Assembly: GCA_041484525.1 (NCBI GenBank)
Contig: JBGPHT010000037.1
Span: forward strand, 1-54,535
Length of the DNA: 54,535 bases
Direction: 5' to 3'
Origin: JBGPHT01 sp041484525
GTDB lineage: Bacteria; Acidobacteriota; Terriglobia; Bryobacterales; Bryobacteraceae
Part shown: positions 16,984-25,242 of the stretch, in pieces
Numbering within the stretch: position 1 is the stretch's first letter
Layout: every line of letters begins with the position of its first letter
Translations under genes and position numbers: made by a program
Notes under the pieces: model-generated
The model's database searches: none
Seen by the model: the letters and a program-made list of their open reading frames with translations, nothing else
What the model was told of the DNA's origin: nothing

Positions 16984-18695
16984 ATGTTCACCTCAACTAC
17001 GAAATGTCTGCCGCTTTCATTGCTCTTCTTGGCGGTTTCATGTTCTCTGCTTGCAGACGCAGGTGACGATGCCTACTTCAACTACCAAATCAGTAGCGCT
17101 CTGCCTTCCCCCCAGTATTTTGCGATCATCAGCCAGACGCCGGGTCAGCAAGCGTCCAACATCACGGTTCATACCAGCGGCCAGTCTTGGGTTCAAGCGT
17201 CCTTGAGTAGCACCACGACGCCAACGACTCTAACAATATCAGTGAATCCCGTGGGGCTACCTGCTGGCAGCTATTTTGCTACCGTCGAAGTCACGAACCC
17301 CACGAGTGCTCTTCAGTATCACGTGTCGTTGACGGTCACAGCACCACCGCCCCCATTAGCGGTCTCACCATCGAATCTCACGTTTAATGCGGTTCAAGGC
17401 TCGGCTCCACCGGCATCTCAAACATTACAGGTGGGCGCTTCGATTCCAGGCACTGCCATTTTTTCCTCATCGACATCTAACCTTCCCAATTGGCTGAACA
17501 TGAGTTGGTTTGGTGTGGGCACAGCACCCGTAACGATCCAAGTTTCCATCAATCCTTCTTTCAGCAATCTCGTTCCAGGCACGTATTCAACTTCGATGCG
17601 GTTCTACACAATCTTCCCAGACAGAGACATTACCGTTCCTATAACGCTTGTCGTCACGGTTCCTCCGCCGGTTCTCAAGATCACGACGAACCAACTTCAG
17701 TTTAACTTTCTATTAGGTAGTACAACACCAGTGCCTCAATCCATCCAAATCATAGCAGCGGAACTCCCTTGTCCGCTTCCATCTCATTGTCGGTTCCCTG
17801 GCTCACGGCAAGTGTTCTAAGCGGCAGTACGCCATTTAGTGTCAACGTGGGAGTGAATCCTACCGGGCTTGGAGTTGGCACATACAAAGGTCAAGTCTTG
17901 ATTACCACGAGCTTGTTCAACAATCCTTCGGTTCAGACGGTCGATGTTTCCTTAGCTGTGGCGCTTGACACTCGCCCGGTCATCACCTCGGTCGTCAATG
18001 CGGCGTCATTCAAACCGTCGATTGGTCCTGGTGCATGGATCTCATTAATTGGCGACAATCTTGCGCCTTCCGCTGCCCAAGCAACAACGACATTTCTACC
18101 TTTGATATTGAATGGTGTCAGCCTGAAGCTGAGTTGTATGAATGGCTTTCAGGTGGGAATCTACGACTTGCTCGTCCATTATGTCAGTCCAAAACAGATA
18201 AATGCTTTTGTTCCTCATGAAATAGGAACGACATTCCTGAACGGTTCATGCAATATGATTGTGACTGTTCCCACCGGAACAGCATCAGTCACGATCACGT
18301 GTCAAGCCTTGGCTCCAGCGCTGTTTTCATACGGCACCGAGCATTACGCGTCGGCGGTGTTTTCTGACGGCATCATCGTTGGAACGATTCCTGGCACGAG
18401 ACCCGCACACGGGGGTTCGGTTCTTTCGCTGTACGGCACGGGATTTGGTCAGACTACGCCAGCGGTGACCAATGTAAATGGTGGGCTGAGTTCTCCACGA
18501 GTATTGGCTGTAGACGTTGTGGTCCTCGTGGCCGGTCAGCCAGTGAAGCTGCTATGGGCGGGAATGGTTGGAATAGGTCTCTACCAGTTTAACGTCGAGC
18601 TACCAGAAGTCTTGGAAATCGGTGACTATCCGGTCACCATCCAAATCAGCGGCGGCATTGAAACTGAAAAGGTAATTCTTCCGGTTCGGAAATAA
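16984..18695 (+). pseudogene. Secreted Ig/BACON-like protein with TIGR03437 C-terminus, frameshifted
   Basis: One gene read in two frames. The first frame (to 17820) has a signal peptide (MFTSTTKCLPLSLLFLAVSC) and three repeated Ig/BACON-like units (for example LAVSPSNLTFNAVQGSAPPA, then SQTLQVG). The second frame continues the fourth unit (SGTPLSASISLSVPW) and ends in the roughly 220-aa domain with ITSVVNAASFKPSIGPGAWI and SLIGDNLAPS, typical of the 'Solibacter' C-terminal family TIGR03437. A single base is missing near 17752 (the atcatagc site). Full length would be about 570 aa, exported. This family is strongly associated with Bryobacterales, which is the best taxonomic hint in the window. 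Role unknown, probably surface adhesion or polymer binding. Confidence 0.8.
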
Positions 18696-18764
18696 TGGTC
18701 GAATTGCAGCGGAAGGGAGAGGAGCGGGAAGTCAGGAAAGAAAAGCTAGCGCTGTTGACGCAAG

Positions 18765-18991
18765 AATGCTCGGTCGTTTCGTTTGTGGGAACCGGAGAAA
18801 CCATACACGCCTTGCGGAAGCGGGCGTCCCCGAGGTCTACACCGCTCGCTCTTATGGGCCAGATGAGCCGGGCCATGTTGGAACGGTACAGCCATATTCG
18901 GACGGCCGCGAAACAACGGGACGCGGTAGTGGCAATCACTCTCCGTCCGAAAGTCGAAAACTCCCAGGTAGTCCCTGTAAAGTCCCTGTAG
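18765..18991 (+). pseudogene. Decayed tyrosine recombinase C-terminus
   Basis: Only the catalytic tail survives and it needs two frame changes. TRLAEAGVPE is in one frame, and LALMGQMSRAMLERYSHIRT (with the active-site Tyr) followed by AAKQRDAV is in another. The family normally has LMGHMSRAMLERYSH; the His is Gln here. It points at the attR-like tRNA fragment 48 bp downstream, the usual position of an island integrase, so this is most likely the dead integrase of the 15699-19059 element. Confidence 0.7.
18970..18990. repeat. Right doubled agtccctgt motif
   Basis: Two tandem copies of agtccctgt, 12 bp apart, matching a pair at 15746-15767 in the same orientation. They lie just inside the two att repeats at opposite ends, as expected for integrase arm-type sites. 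Confidence 0.45.
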
Positions 18992-19038
18992 TAGCGCAGT
19001 TCGGCCAAATCCAATAGCCTGCAACTGCTTGAAAGAAG

Positions 19039-19083
19039 TGGTGGGCCCTGTAGGATTTGAACCTACGACCAACGGATTATGAG
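19039..19083 (-). tRNA. 3' fragment of a tRNA with CAU anticodon (att site)
   Basis: Read on the minus strand this is a tRNA from anticodon-loop position 32 to the CCA end: loop CTCATAA (anticodon CAU), the 3' anticodon-stem strand, a five-base variable loop, a perfect T-arm (GTAGG-TTCAAAT-CCTAC), then acceptor AGGGCCC and ACCA. The 5' half is absent: the next bases (19084 on) do not form a D-arm. The break lies in the anticodon loop, a classic tyrosine-recombinase crossover point. It is therefore an integration scar (attR), not a functional tRNA. It could be tRNA-Met or tRNA-Ile2. Confidence 0.8.
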
Positions 19084-19525
19084 ACCATATTCGGCGCGGC
19101 TCGGGGCGGCTCCAGGCTCCTAAGTATCAGATAACACGTTAGGGCGGCTTTCGGGAATCGCCTGCTGAAACGCCACCACAGGCACACTTTTAGGCACACC
19201 AGGGCCGTCTTTATCGGCGTTGAAGGCGGCCACCCTTTAGCGCCCGCCGGCATTTTCGCCGCGCGGCGGGCGAAGATGAGCTCGGGTTGCTCGGGATTTC
19301 ATTCCCCCCTCCCCCCAAATTGAGGCGTAGCGGGCACGCTTGTTCGGAAAGAGCCTCAATGGCGCTACCTGGCAGGGGCAGAGAATTGCAAAACCGCTTC
19401 TTCGCCCAGGCTCCCGGCCCGCGCCCGCTGCTGAGCCCGCGCGGCCGGACAAGGCGGCTGTCCCTGGAGGGAGAGGCAAAGAGGGCGATCGTTGTGCCGA
19501 TCTTAATTCAATTGACAGGCGTAAG
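19084..19525. other. Non-coding start of the second island
   Basis: No gene that I can support. On the minus strand around 19125-19240 a short open frame ends with VPVVAFQQAIPESRPNVL, possibly an eroded protein end. The stretch 19446-19489 is a repeat of 22312-22354. A TTGACA (19513) precedes the higB-like gene and may be its -35 element. Confidence 0.4.
19446..19489 (+). repeat. About 44-bp interspersed repeat, copy 1
   Basis: Shares CGGACAAGG...CTGTCCCT.GAGGGAGAGGC...AGGG.GAT with 22312-22354, with only a few substitutions. Both copies sit in gene-free DNA and the second is preceded by a GC-rich perfect hairpin (CGCCGCG-aat-CGCGGCG). Confidence 0.5.
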
Positions 19526-19837
19526 GTGACAGGCTACAGTATAACGAATGAAGATACGGAACGGAACTTCGTCCATAAGGGCCTGAAAAGGCTCTACCTG
19601 GAGGACAGCCCGAAAGGCCTGCCTCCGGACGCCGTGGACAAGCTCCGCGCAATGCTGACCTTCCTGCAGGACATGCAGGACCCCGACAAACTGCGCGCTT
19701 TCCCATTGTGGAAGGCTCACCAGCTCACCGGGGACCGAAAAGGAGTCTGGAGCTTGCACGTCACGCGCAACTGGCGCCTGACGTTCCAGATCAAGGACGG
19801 CGAGATATTGGACGTTGACTATGAAGACTATCACTGA
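19526..19837 (+). CDS. higB: HigB-type mRNA interferase toxin
   Basis: A 103-aa toxin of the RelE/HigB family that cleaves mRNA on the ribosome. Recognisable blocks are ERNFVHKGLKRLYLE, LRAMLTFLQDMQDPDKLRAF and the C-terminal core GVWSLHVTRNWRLTFQIKDG ending in VDYEDYH, which is the hallmark ending of HigB. There is no ATG; the in-frame GTG at 19526 best fits the family start, although a promoter-like TTGACA lies only 8 bp upstream. Its antitoxin follows after 10 bp. Confidence 0.9.
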   Translation: MTGYSITNEDTERNFVHKGLKRLYLEDSPKGLPPDAVDKLRAMLTFLQDMQDPDKLRAFPLWKAHQLTGDRKGVWSLHVTRNWRLTFQIKDGEILDVDYEDYH

Positions 19838-19847
19838 GGAGAAAGCC

Positions 19848-20144
19848 ATGCGGATGCTAAACCCCGTTCATCCGGGCCGCTTTTTGCGGACGGAAATTAT
19901 CCAAGCCCACGACCTCACCGTGACGGAGGCGGCGAAGATCCTGCGCGTGTCGCGCCCGACTCTTTCCAGTCTCCTGAACGCGAAGGCCGACCTTTCCGGC
20001 GAGATGGCCCTGCGCTTCGAGAAGGCGTTTGGCGTTGATATGGACACCTTGATGCGGATGCAGAATTCGTTCGACATCGCCCAGACGCGCAGCCGCGCGA
20101 AAAAAATCCACGTCGAGCGCTACGAGCCGCGGTCAGCAGCGTGA
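19848..20144 (+). CDS. higA: HigA-type antitoxin
   Basis: A 98-aa Xre-family protein. I chose the ATG at 19848 because it gives the family N-terminus MRMLNPVHPGRFLRTEII and is preceded by GAGGAG at the right distance. The helix-turn-helix is LTVTEAAKILRVSRPTLSSL, then LNAKADLSGEMALRFEKAFG. It binds and neutralises the toxin at 19526 and represses the pair. The C-terminus is basic (RSRAKKIHVERYEPRSA). Confidence 0.92.
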   Translation: MRMLNPVHPGRFLRTEIIQAHDLTVTEAAKILRVSRPTLSSLLNAKADLSGEMALRFEKAFGVDMDTLMRMQNSFDIAQTRSRAKKIHVERYEPRSAA

Positions 20145-20185
20145 AGCGGTTCACATTAATCTAAGGCCTGTGCAATGAACCACTA

Positions 20186-20731
20186 ATGACCGATCTGCGC
20201 CTCACACTAGATGGACTACATGAACGTCACCCTGGGCTCACGCCCGCTCTTGGGGAATCGTATTCAGAGGCAGCTTGCGTTTGTTTTTCACGCCATCACC
20301 AGCCCCCTGTAACGCTGACATTAAGCCACGGCACCACCGATGAGCTTCGAGTACTCAATTTCTCCGTTCCAGATGCACGAGTTCAGAACGCACATGCGAA
20401 CGAGACAGATGCAACTGAAACCGGCGCATACGGAGTGTCTCTCGCAGCCTTGGAAGCGGTCGCCGGGCTAGTTGCGGTACGTAGAGCTGAAACGCTTACG
20501 GGAGCTGATTGGTATGTAGCGACAAACGGAACAGACAGCGAGGACCTGGAAAGCTGCATCCGATTGGAAGTATCAGGAATGAACGCAGGCACGAGCGCGG
20601 ACATTCGGCGCCGACTGCGGGAAAAAGTCGCGCAAGCGGGGCGCGGCCAGAGCAACCTGCCGGCCATTGCCGCAGTCGTTGGCTTTAAGGTGCTTGAAGT
20701 CTCCATTTCGCCTATGGGAGATGGAGCATGA
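20186..20731 (+). CDS. Uncharacterised protein, first of a coupled pair
   Basis: A 181-aa soluble protein that I do not recognise. It has no signal peptide or membrane helix. The composition is mixed alpha/beta with a central segment VSLAALEAVAGLVAVRRAET and a C-terminal helix-strand element (SADIRRRLREKVAQAGRG). Its stop overlaps the start of the next gene by 4 bp (ATGA), so the two proteins are made together and probably interact. It lies directly behind a higBA pair in mobile DNA, a typical position for anti-phage or accessory stress genes, but nothing in the sequence proves that. Confidence 0.65.
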   Translation: MTDLRLTLDGLHERHPGLTPALGESYSEAACVCFSRHHQPPVTLTLSHGTTDELRVLNFSVPDARVQNAHANETDATETGAYGVSLAALEAVAGLVAVRRAETLTGADWYVATNGTDSEDLESCIRLEVSGMNAGTSADIRRRLREKVAQAGRGQSNLPAIAAVVGFKVLEVSISPMGDGA

Positions 20732-21843
20732 GCTCTTGGGCTGAACTTCATAAGGCGCGTGAAGAGGCTGCTATAAAAGCCGAGGCGATTTCCCGCGAGG
20801 GCAACACACCACAGGCGATGCTTTTATACGTCCAGGCCGCGGAACTGGAACATCAAGCGCTCGCGGCAATTGATCCTCTAAAGATCCGCACCAAAGCCAT
20901 CACGGCCGTTAGTGCCGTTGCGCTGTGGTACAAGGCGGCTGCTTATGAGCGCGCGGAACAATTGGCTTATTCAGTGCTGGCCGATCCGTCCATTCCGGCT
21001 TTCGCACGGAAGGACCTGCGTGATCTTGTTCAGGCTATCTGGACGGAAAGCTCAAAGCAGGCCGCCAACGTGGGCTTCCTTCCCGGACAGGTGCTGGTCT
21101 CGGTTAAAGGCGGAGAGGTTATCACAGGCGGAGCTCCGTTGGATTTGATCGTCGAGAAAGTACAGACAATCCAGGCGATGTTCTATCGAACGGTGGAATT
21201 CATAAAAGACTTACCTCTTCGGTCCCGTGGCCCGGCGCCCCGCGACATACAAGAAGCGTGTCGACCTTGGTTGTTTCAGGCCGCGCCCGGCAGTTATCAA
21301 TTCGCGGTCGCGATTCAAGAACCTGAGCAGCTCGACTTTTTTAGCAAGCAACTCGGCCCCGAACTGGTGGCGCAACAGTTTTTCAACATCCTCAAAGCGA
21401 CGGCTAGCTCCGATCCACAGCAGCTTGAGGCCGTCGTTCCAAAAGCCGAGTATCGGAAAACATTTCTGAAGCTGTCGCGCAATCTTGCTCCCACAGGGAA
21501 AAACTTCGAGTCGATAGAGTTCAGAACGCCTGCAGGGGGTGCTCCCATCTCTTTAACGACCGAGGCCAGAACAGTCATTAATCAGGCTCTCAAAAGAAGC
21601 CAACCGGTGACCGCAGAGAGCGCCGACGCTACAGCGGAAGAGCATGTGGGCACGTTAAGAGCAGTTGACCTCGAAAAAGATTGGCTGGATGTGCTCATTG
21701 CCGGCCACGCTCTGCACGTCGTTGGTCTTGAAGATGCGATGGACGACATCATAGGCCCGATGGTCAACAAAACGGTAAAAGTCAGCGTGGTACGAACTGC
21801 GAAAGGCGTCATTCGCTTTCGCGATATAGAGCTAGATGAATGA
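20728..21843 (+). CDS. Uncharacterised TPR-like protein, second of a coupled pair
   Basis: A 371-aa soluble protein. Residues 1-110 are helical repeats resembling TPR/MIT domains (EGNTPQAMLLYVQAAELEHQ, then TAVSAVALWYKAAAYERAEQ and LAYSVLAD). A middle region (about 130-260) has GQVLVSVKGGEVITGGAPLD and PWLFQAAPGSYQFAVAIQEP, which looks like a conserved domain core. The last 80 residues form strands (GTLRAVDLEKDWLDVLIAGH, VKVSVVRTAKGVIRFRDIEL). I know no named family. Translational coupling to the gene before it suggests a two-protein unit. Confidence 0.65.
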   Translation: MSSWAELHKAREEAAIKAEAISREGNTPQAMLLYVQAAELEHQALAAIDPLKIRTKAITAVSAVALWYKAAAYERAEQLAYSVLADPSIPAFARKDLRDLVQAIWTESSKQAANVGFLPGQVLVSVKGGEVITGGAPLDLIVEKVQTIQAMFYRTVEFIKDLPLRSRGPAPRDIQEACRPWLFQAAPGSYQFAVAIQEPEQLDFFSKQLGPELVAQQFFNILKATASSDPQQLEAVVPKAEYRKTFLKLSRNLAPTGKNFESIEFRTPAGGAPISLTTEARTVINQALKRSQPVTAESADATAEEHVGTLRAVDLEKDWLDVLIAGHALHVVGLEDAMDDIIGPMVNKTVKVSVVRTAKGVIRFRDIELDE

Positions 21844-22006
21844 AATCGCTTTCGGACACTCGCTCGTGCAAGAAAGTGCCAGCCAGGCTTGTGGACAATT
21901 GACCGCTGAGCGGTGTTCCAGGGGGCCGCAGTAGTGTAAGTTTGGTAAGTTTGGTGGAGCCATCCCGCTCCTCGATAATGGACCGTTACAATCGCCGTCT
22001 ACACAA

Positions 22007-22225
22007 ATGTCTTCTGATCTTACGTTTCTAACGAATGAGCAGGGCAACGCCCTCAGCGACCGCTTCCGCGATTTGCTGGGCGACAACACCAAAGTTGTTG
22101 ATGTTCTCGTGGGCTATTTTTTCGTCAGCGGTTTCTACCAGCTCTACCCATCGCTTGAGAAAACTGAAAAAATCCGCGTGCTTGTAGGGTTAAAGGCGGA
22201 TCGAACTATCGGCAAGCGAGATTGA
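22007..22225 (+). pseudogene. 5' fragment of a helicase/PLD-nuclease-type protein
   Basis: A 72-aa open frame: FLTNEQGNALSDRFRDLLGD, then VVDVLVGYFFVSGFYQLYPS and EKIRVLVGLKADR. This is the N-terminal phospholipase-D-like segment found at the start of very large SNF2/DEAD-type helicases of mobile defence loci. The real proteins exceed 900 aa, so more than 90% is missing. The frame stops right after GLKADRTIGKRD and unrelated repeat DNA follows, indicating a deletion break near 22200. Confidence 0.65.
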
Positions 22226-22311
22226 GACGGTTGAAAGTGCTGCGTCGTGGTAACAAGCTACGTCTTTATGTAGGTCTCAGCTTAGGCTCCGCCCGCCGCG
22301 AATCGCGGCGA

Positions 22312-22354
22312 CGGACAAGGCCCTGTCCCTTGAGGGAGAGGCGAATAGGGTGAT
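22312..22354 (+). repeat. About 44-bp interspersed repeat, copy 2
   Basis: Second copy of the repeat at 19446-19489, in the same orientation. It directly follows a perfect GC-rich hairpin (CGCCGCG-aat-CGCGGCG, 22295-22311). The two copies bracket the higBA, two-gene and helicase-fragment segment, so they may mark a module boundary or a recombination site. Confidence 0.5.
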
Positions 22355-22413
22355 CTCCAAGGAGACATGTATACATGTTGCCTTAATGCGGGCGGCGTGC
22401 TACCGAAAACGCC

Positions 22414-22533
22414 ATGAGCAAAAAACTCCGCGTGCAGTACCCGGGAAGAAGCGCCAGGCCCGCCATACGCAGGCCTGAGAGCGTCCGGGCGAAGCTCCCC
22501 GGCCCTTACGATCTTGAGCCGGTTTTCTTTTGA
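22414..22533 (+). CDS. Very small ORF, hypothetical
   Basis: A possible 39-aa basic peptide starting MSKKLRVQYPGRSARP. It shares its strand with, and slightly overlaps, the next small frame. Only the codon pattern and the position in an otherwise empty stretch support it; no family recognised. Confidence 0.25.
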   Translation: MSKKLRVQYPGRSARPAIRRPESVRAKLPGPYDLEPVFF

Positions 22534-22690
22534 GCTGCAGAAGATCATCGCCCGCCTGCAGGAAATGAACGTCCAGGGCGTCGGGAACTGTTCCCTCTAC
22601 GTCACGCCGCTGAACGGACGCGGCGATCGCATCGCCCTGACGGACCAGCAGGGCAGGGCGGTTGAGGCGCTCGAAATTCCCGAAGCCTAA
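22514..22690 (+). CDS. Small ORF, hypothetical
   Basis: A possible 58-aa protein from a TTG start: FELQKIIARLQEMNVQGVG followed by CSLYVTPLNGRGDRIALTDQ. The helix-strand-strand pattern and the balanced composition look protein-like, so this may be a real small protein or the end of an older gene. No family recognised. Minus-strand frames across the same bases look like shadows. Confidence 0.35.
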   Translation: MSRFSFELQKIIARLQEMNVQGVGNCSLYVTPLNGRGDRIALTDQQGRAVEALEIPEA

Positions 22691-22714
22691 ATCGGAAGGC
22701 CCCATCGCTCGGCG

Positions 22715-23431
22715 TCACTTTGGAGAAGTGGGTCCGACTGCGGACTCGATCAACTGGCGTTCAAGCGCCTCGAAGGCGCCGGTAAAGAACAGACAACCCT
22801 TGCTGAAGAAAACATCCCTTTGGAGAGCGTTCTTTGCATCGTCGGGCGCGCCCAGAATACGCATTGCCGTAGGGTGCGCGAACTTCGAAAGAAGCTTGTA
22901 ATCAACAGAAATCATATCGCCAAACCCGCATTCTTTGGCAGCGTTGCTGACCAATGTGTAGGAACCTTCCAGTGACGCTATGCCTTCAGCTCCCGCACGG
23001 CTTTTCAAACCTTGTTTTGCTGCTTCAAGCGGATCAATCCAATCGGTATCCTGGCCTGTCTTCGATCCCCACTTAGTGAATGCGTTGAAGACCCCGAGAA
23101 CATCTCTGCCGGCATCTTCGTAGAAGCGTCTCGCGTTCTCTATACTCCGGGTGCAGTAAATCGACCAAACACACAGCTCCAGGAGATTCCGGGCACGCCA
23201 CGCAAGCAGCGATGCATCGTCGGCCGGGTCATTCCGTTCGTAGGCTTTCTTCAGCCACAAATATTCAGAGAAAGCATGTGAACAGAGACCCGCGAGCGCT
23301 TGGACATACCAGGCATTGCCGGGACCCGGATTCGCAGCCAGCTCCTCTATTCGCGTGTTGACTGCTTCCCATTTTCCGGACGGGGCAATGTCAGCAGCGA
23401 GGTTGATGAGCCTTGAGAATTCTGGGTCCAT
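22715..23431 (-). CDS. Helical hypothetical protein (DUF5677-like)
   Basis: A 238-aa, almost entirely helical soluble protein. WRARNLLELCVWSIYCTRSI in the middle and YKLLSKFAHPTAMRIL near the C-terminus (Arg-rich helix plus a His-containing FAHP motif) resemble DUF5677/AbiV-like helical proteins found in mobile islands; the match is from memory and weak. It lies 4 bp downstream of the integrase stop on the same strand, so it could be cotranscribed with parD-parE-int as island cargo. Confidence 0.5.
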   Translation of the reverse strand: MDPEFSRLINLAADIAPSGKWEAVNTRIEELAANPGPGNAWYVQALAGLCSHAFSEYLWLKKAYERNDPADDASLLAWRARNLLELCVWSIYCTRSIENARRFYEDAGRDVLGVFNAFTKWGSKTGQDTDWIDPLEAAKQGLKSRAGAEGIASLEGSYTLVSNAAKECGFGDMISVDYKLLSKFAHPTAMRILGAPDDAKNALQRDVFFSKGCLFFTGAFEALERQLIESAVGPTSPK

Positions 23432-23435
23432 AGCT

Positions 23436-24408
23436 TCAAATCGAAATCCGCTCCACGATGTTCCGCGTCACGCGCCGCCTGCGATCGTAAATCTGCGTCG
23501 TCTTCGGGTTCGAGTGCCCGGCCAGGTACTGCACGTCCTCCAAAGGAACATCCTGTTTCAGCAGGTCCGTGACGACGGCGACCCGGAAGCTGTGCGGCGA
23601 GAAAAGCTCCGGCAGGCCTGCGTCCGTCAGCCGCCGTTTCAGTATCCGCCGCATGGAGTGGGCGGGGTAGATATCCCCGGTGAGGACTTTCCGCTTGCCC
23701 TCCGCCGAGCGGAAGAGGGGGGCGGTTTTGGAATCGCCCTCGATGCCGGCCGCCTCGATATATTCGCGCAGCCATGCCTCCAGATCGTGGCGCACGGGGA
23801 TCTCTCTTTCCTTACCGCCCTTTTCTTTGAAGCGCAGCGCGCGGCTATCACCCATGTTTCTGTAATCCACCAGCCGGAGCTTGGCCACGGCGCCGATCCG
23901 CGCGCCGGTATAGGCGAGAACGCCGAGCACGGCGCGATCGCGCAGGCCGATAACGTGGCCGGTATCCACTGAATGCAGGAGCTTCCGCGCCTGCTCAATG
24001 CTGATCTCGGGCGTCTTGCCTTCCACAACGCTGTGCTTGATCCCACGCACCGACGCGAACGAATTGAGGGGGACGACGTGGCGCTGCACAAGAGCGTCGA
24101 AGAAATGCCCGCAGGGCGGCGAGCGCCTGGTTTTTCGTCGGCGAAGAGCCTTCCAGGTTCTGCATGTACTCGCCGGCCAGGCCCGGCGTGATGTTACGCA
24201 GCTCCAGTTTGTTTTCTTCGCACCAGCCCAGGAAACGGTCCACGATCCGGCCATAGGCCCGCCGCGTGTGTTCGTTGTTAATCGTCGCCTTGAAAAACTC
24301 GTCGTAGGCAAACTGGGCGTTACCGCCGCCGCTCCGGATGACGGCCGGGGCCGTCTCCGAATCTTTGCGCGTAATGACGAGGGCATTCTCAGTTCCGCGC
24401 TTCATCAT
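23436..24408 (-). pseudogene. Tyrosine recombinase/integrase with one extra base
   Basis: About 323 aa when two frames are joined. The SAM-like core-binding domain (FFKATINNEHTRRAYGRIVD, then RFLGWCEE) lies in the first frame. The catalytic domain (ALVQRHVVPLNSFASVRGIK, YTGARIGAVAKLRLVDY with the first Arg, HSFRVAVVTDLL with His-x-x-Arg, LAGHSNPKTTQIYD with His and the nucleophile Tyr) lies in the second. The break is at a CCC run (24108-24110), where one base too many is present. All catalytic residues survive. The start MMKRGTENA at 24408 is preceded by GGGAGAA and lies inside the end of parE. This is probably the integrase of the second island. Confidence 0.85.
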
Positions 24409-24724
24409 CTTTCTCCCGTTCGAGGATTTTCTTGATATCCCGCTTCCCGTGGAGAACGCGGACCACGCGGAGCACGTCATCCTGAATGACGTAGTAGATT
24501 CGGATGTCCTCAAAATCTTTTGCCGGCCATGAGCGCAGCCCGGCGAGGACAGGGTTCCTGAATTGTTTCGGCGCTCCCATCTCCGGCATCCGGCAGAGGT
24601 TTTCAATGGAGCCATCAACCGCATCGAGGAACCTGTCCGCCGCATCAAAGGCGTCTTCCAGCAGGTAGTAGCGGTACTGCCGGAGGATGTCGTCCTTTGC
24701 GGTTGGCCTGATGACGTGGTTCAC
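24389..24724 (-). CDS. parE: ParE-type toxin
   Basis: A 111-aa RelE/ParE-superfamily toxin; family members usually poison DNA gyrase. Key blocks are VIRPTAKDDILRQYRYYLLE, DRFLDAVDGSIENLCRMPEM and the C-terminal core LRSWPAKDFEDIRIYYVIQD, then VLRVVRVLHGKRDIKKIL. Its start overlaps parD by 4 bp, and its end overlaps the integrase start by 20 bp, making one parD-parE-int transcription unit. That links toxin control to excision. Confidence 0.93.
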   Translation of the reverse strand: MNHVIRPTAKDDILRQYRYYLLEDAFDAADRFLDAVDGSIENLCRMPEMGAPKQFRNPVLAGLRSWPAKDFEDIRIYYVIQDDVLRVVRVLHGKRDIKKILEREKDDEARN

Positions 24725-24996
24725 GAACTCTTTTTCCGGCTCTGGTGTTTTTTGGCGAGGTCCATGGCTTCGGCCTTGAGATCCTTCCAGAATTCGCGCG
24801 TCAGCGGAATATCCTTGCCGCCGGTGGCCAGGCCCTCAACAAGGAGCGCTTCCAGCCGTGCGTCCTCTTCGTGCTCCTGCGCAGCGCGGAGCAGCGAGCG
24901 GAAATATTCGCTGACATTGCCGTATCCCTTCGTTGCAAGCTGTTCATCAATGAACGTCTTCAGGGATTCCGGTAGGGAGATGGTGACGGTGGTCAT
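24721..24996 (-). CDS. parD: ParD-type antitoxin
   Basis: A 91-aa ribbon-helix-helix protein. TVTISLPESLKTFIDEQLAT, then KGYGNVSEYFRSLLRAAQEH is the standard ParD N-terminal DNA-binding unit; the C-terminal half is the charged toxin-binding tail (REFWKDLKAEAMDLAKKHQS). I chose the ATG at 24996 because an AGGAG lies upstream and the longer frame adds unrelated residues. It represses its own operon, which includes the integrase. Confidence 0.92.
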   Translation of the reverse strand: MTTVTISLPESLKTFIDEQLATKGYGNVSEYFRSLLRAAQEHEEDARLEALLVEGLATGGKDIPLTREFWKDLKAEAMDLAKKHQSRKKSS

Positions 24997-25242
24997 TGGG
25001 CGAGTCTCCTTTGTTGCTTCTCCCTTCACTCTACCAGATATAAGAACAGTTCTCAATAGATAATAACAATGACTGCCGGGGCGCTCAGGCCCCCTGCCCG
25101 GCATTTAACGGACGATAACATCTTGGATTCTAATCCGCAGTGCAACATATCTTTATCGTCTATCAAAACCTTGGAGTACGGAAGCTTGCTTTCGCCTTAT
25201 GTTCACCCATGTGATATTTTTCGCAATAGGAGGATTTGTTCT

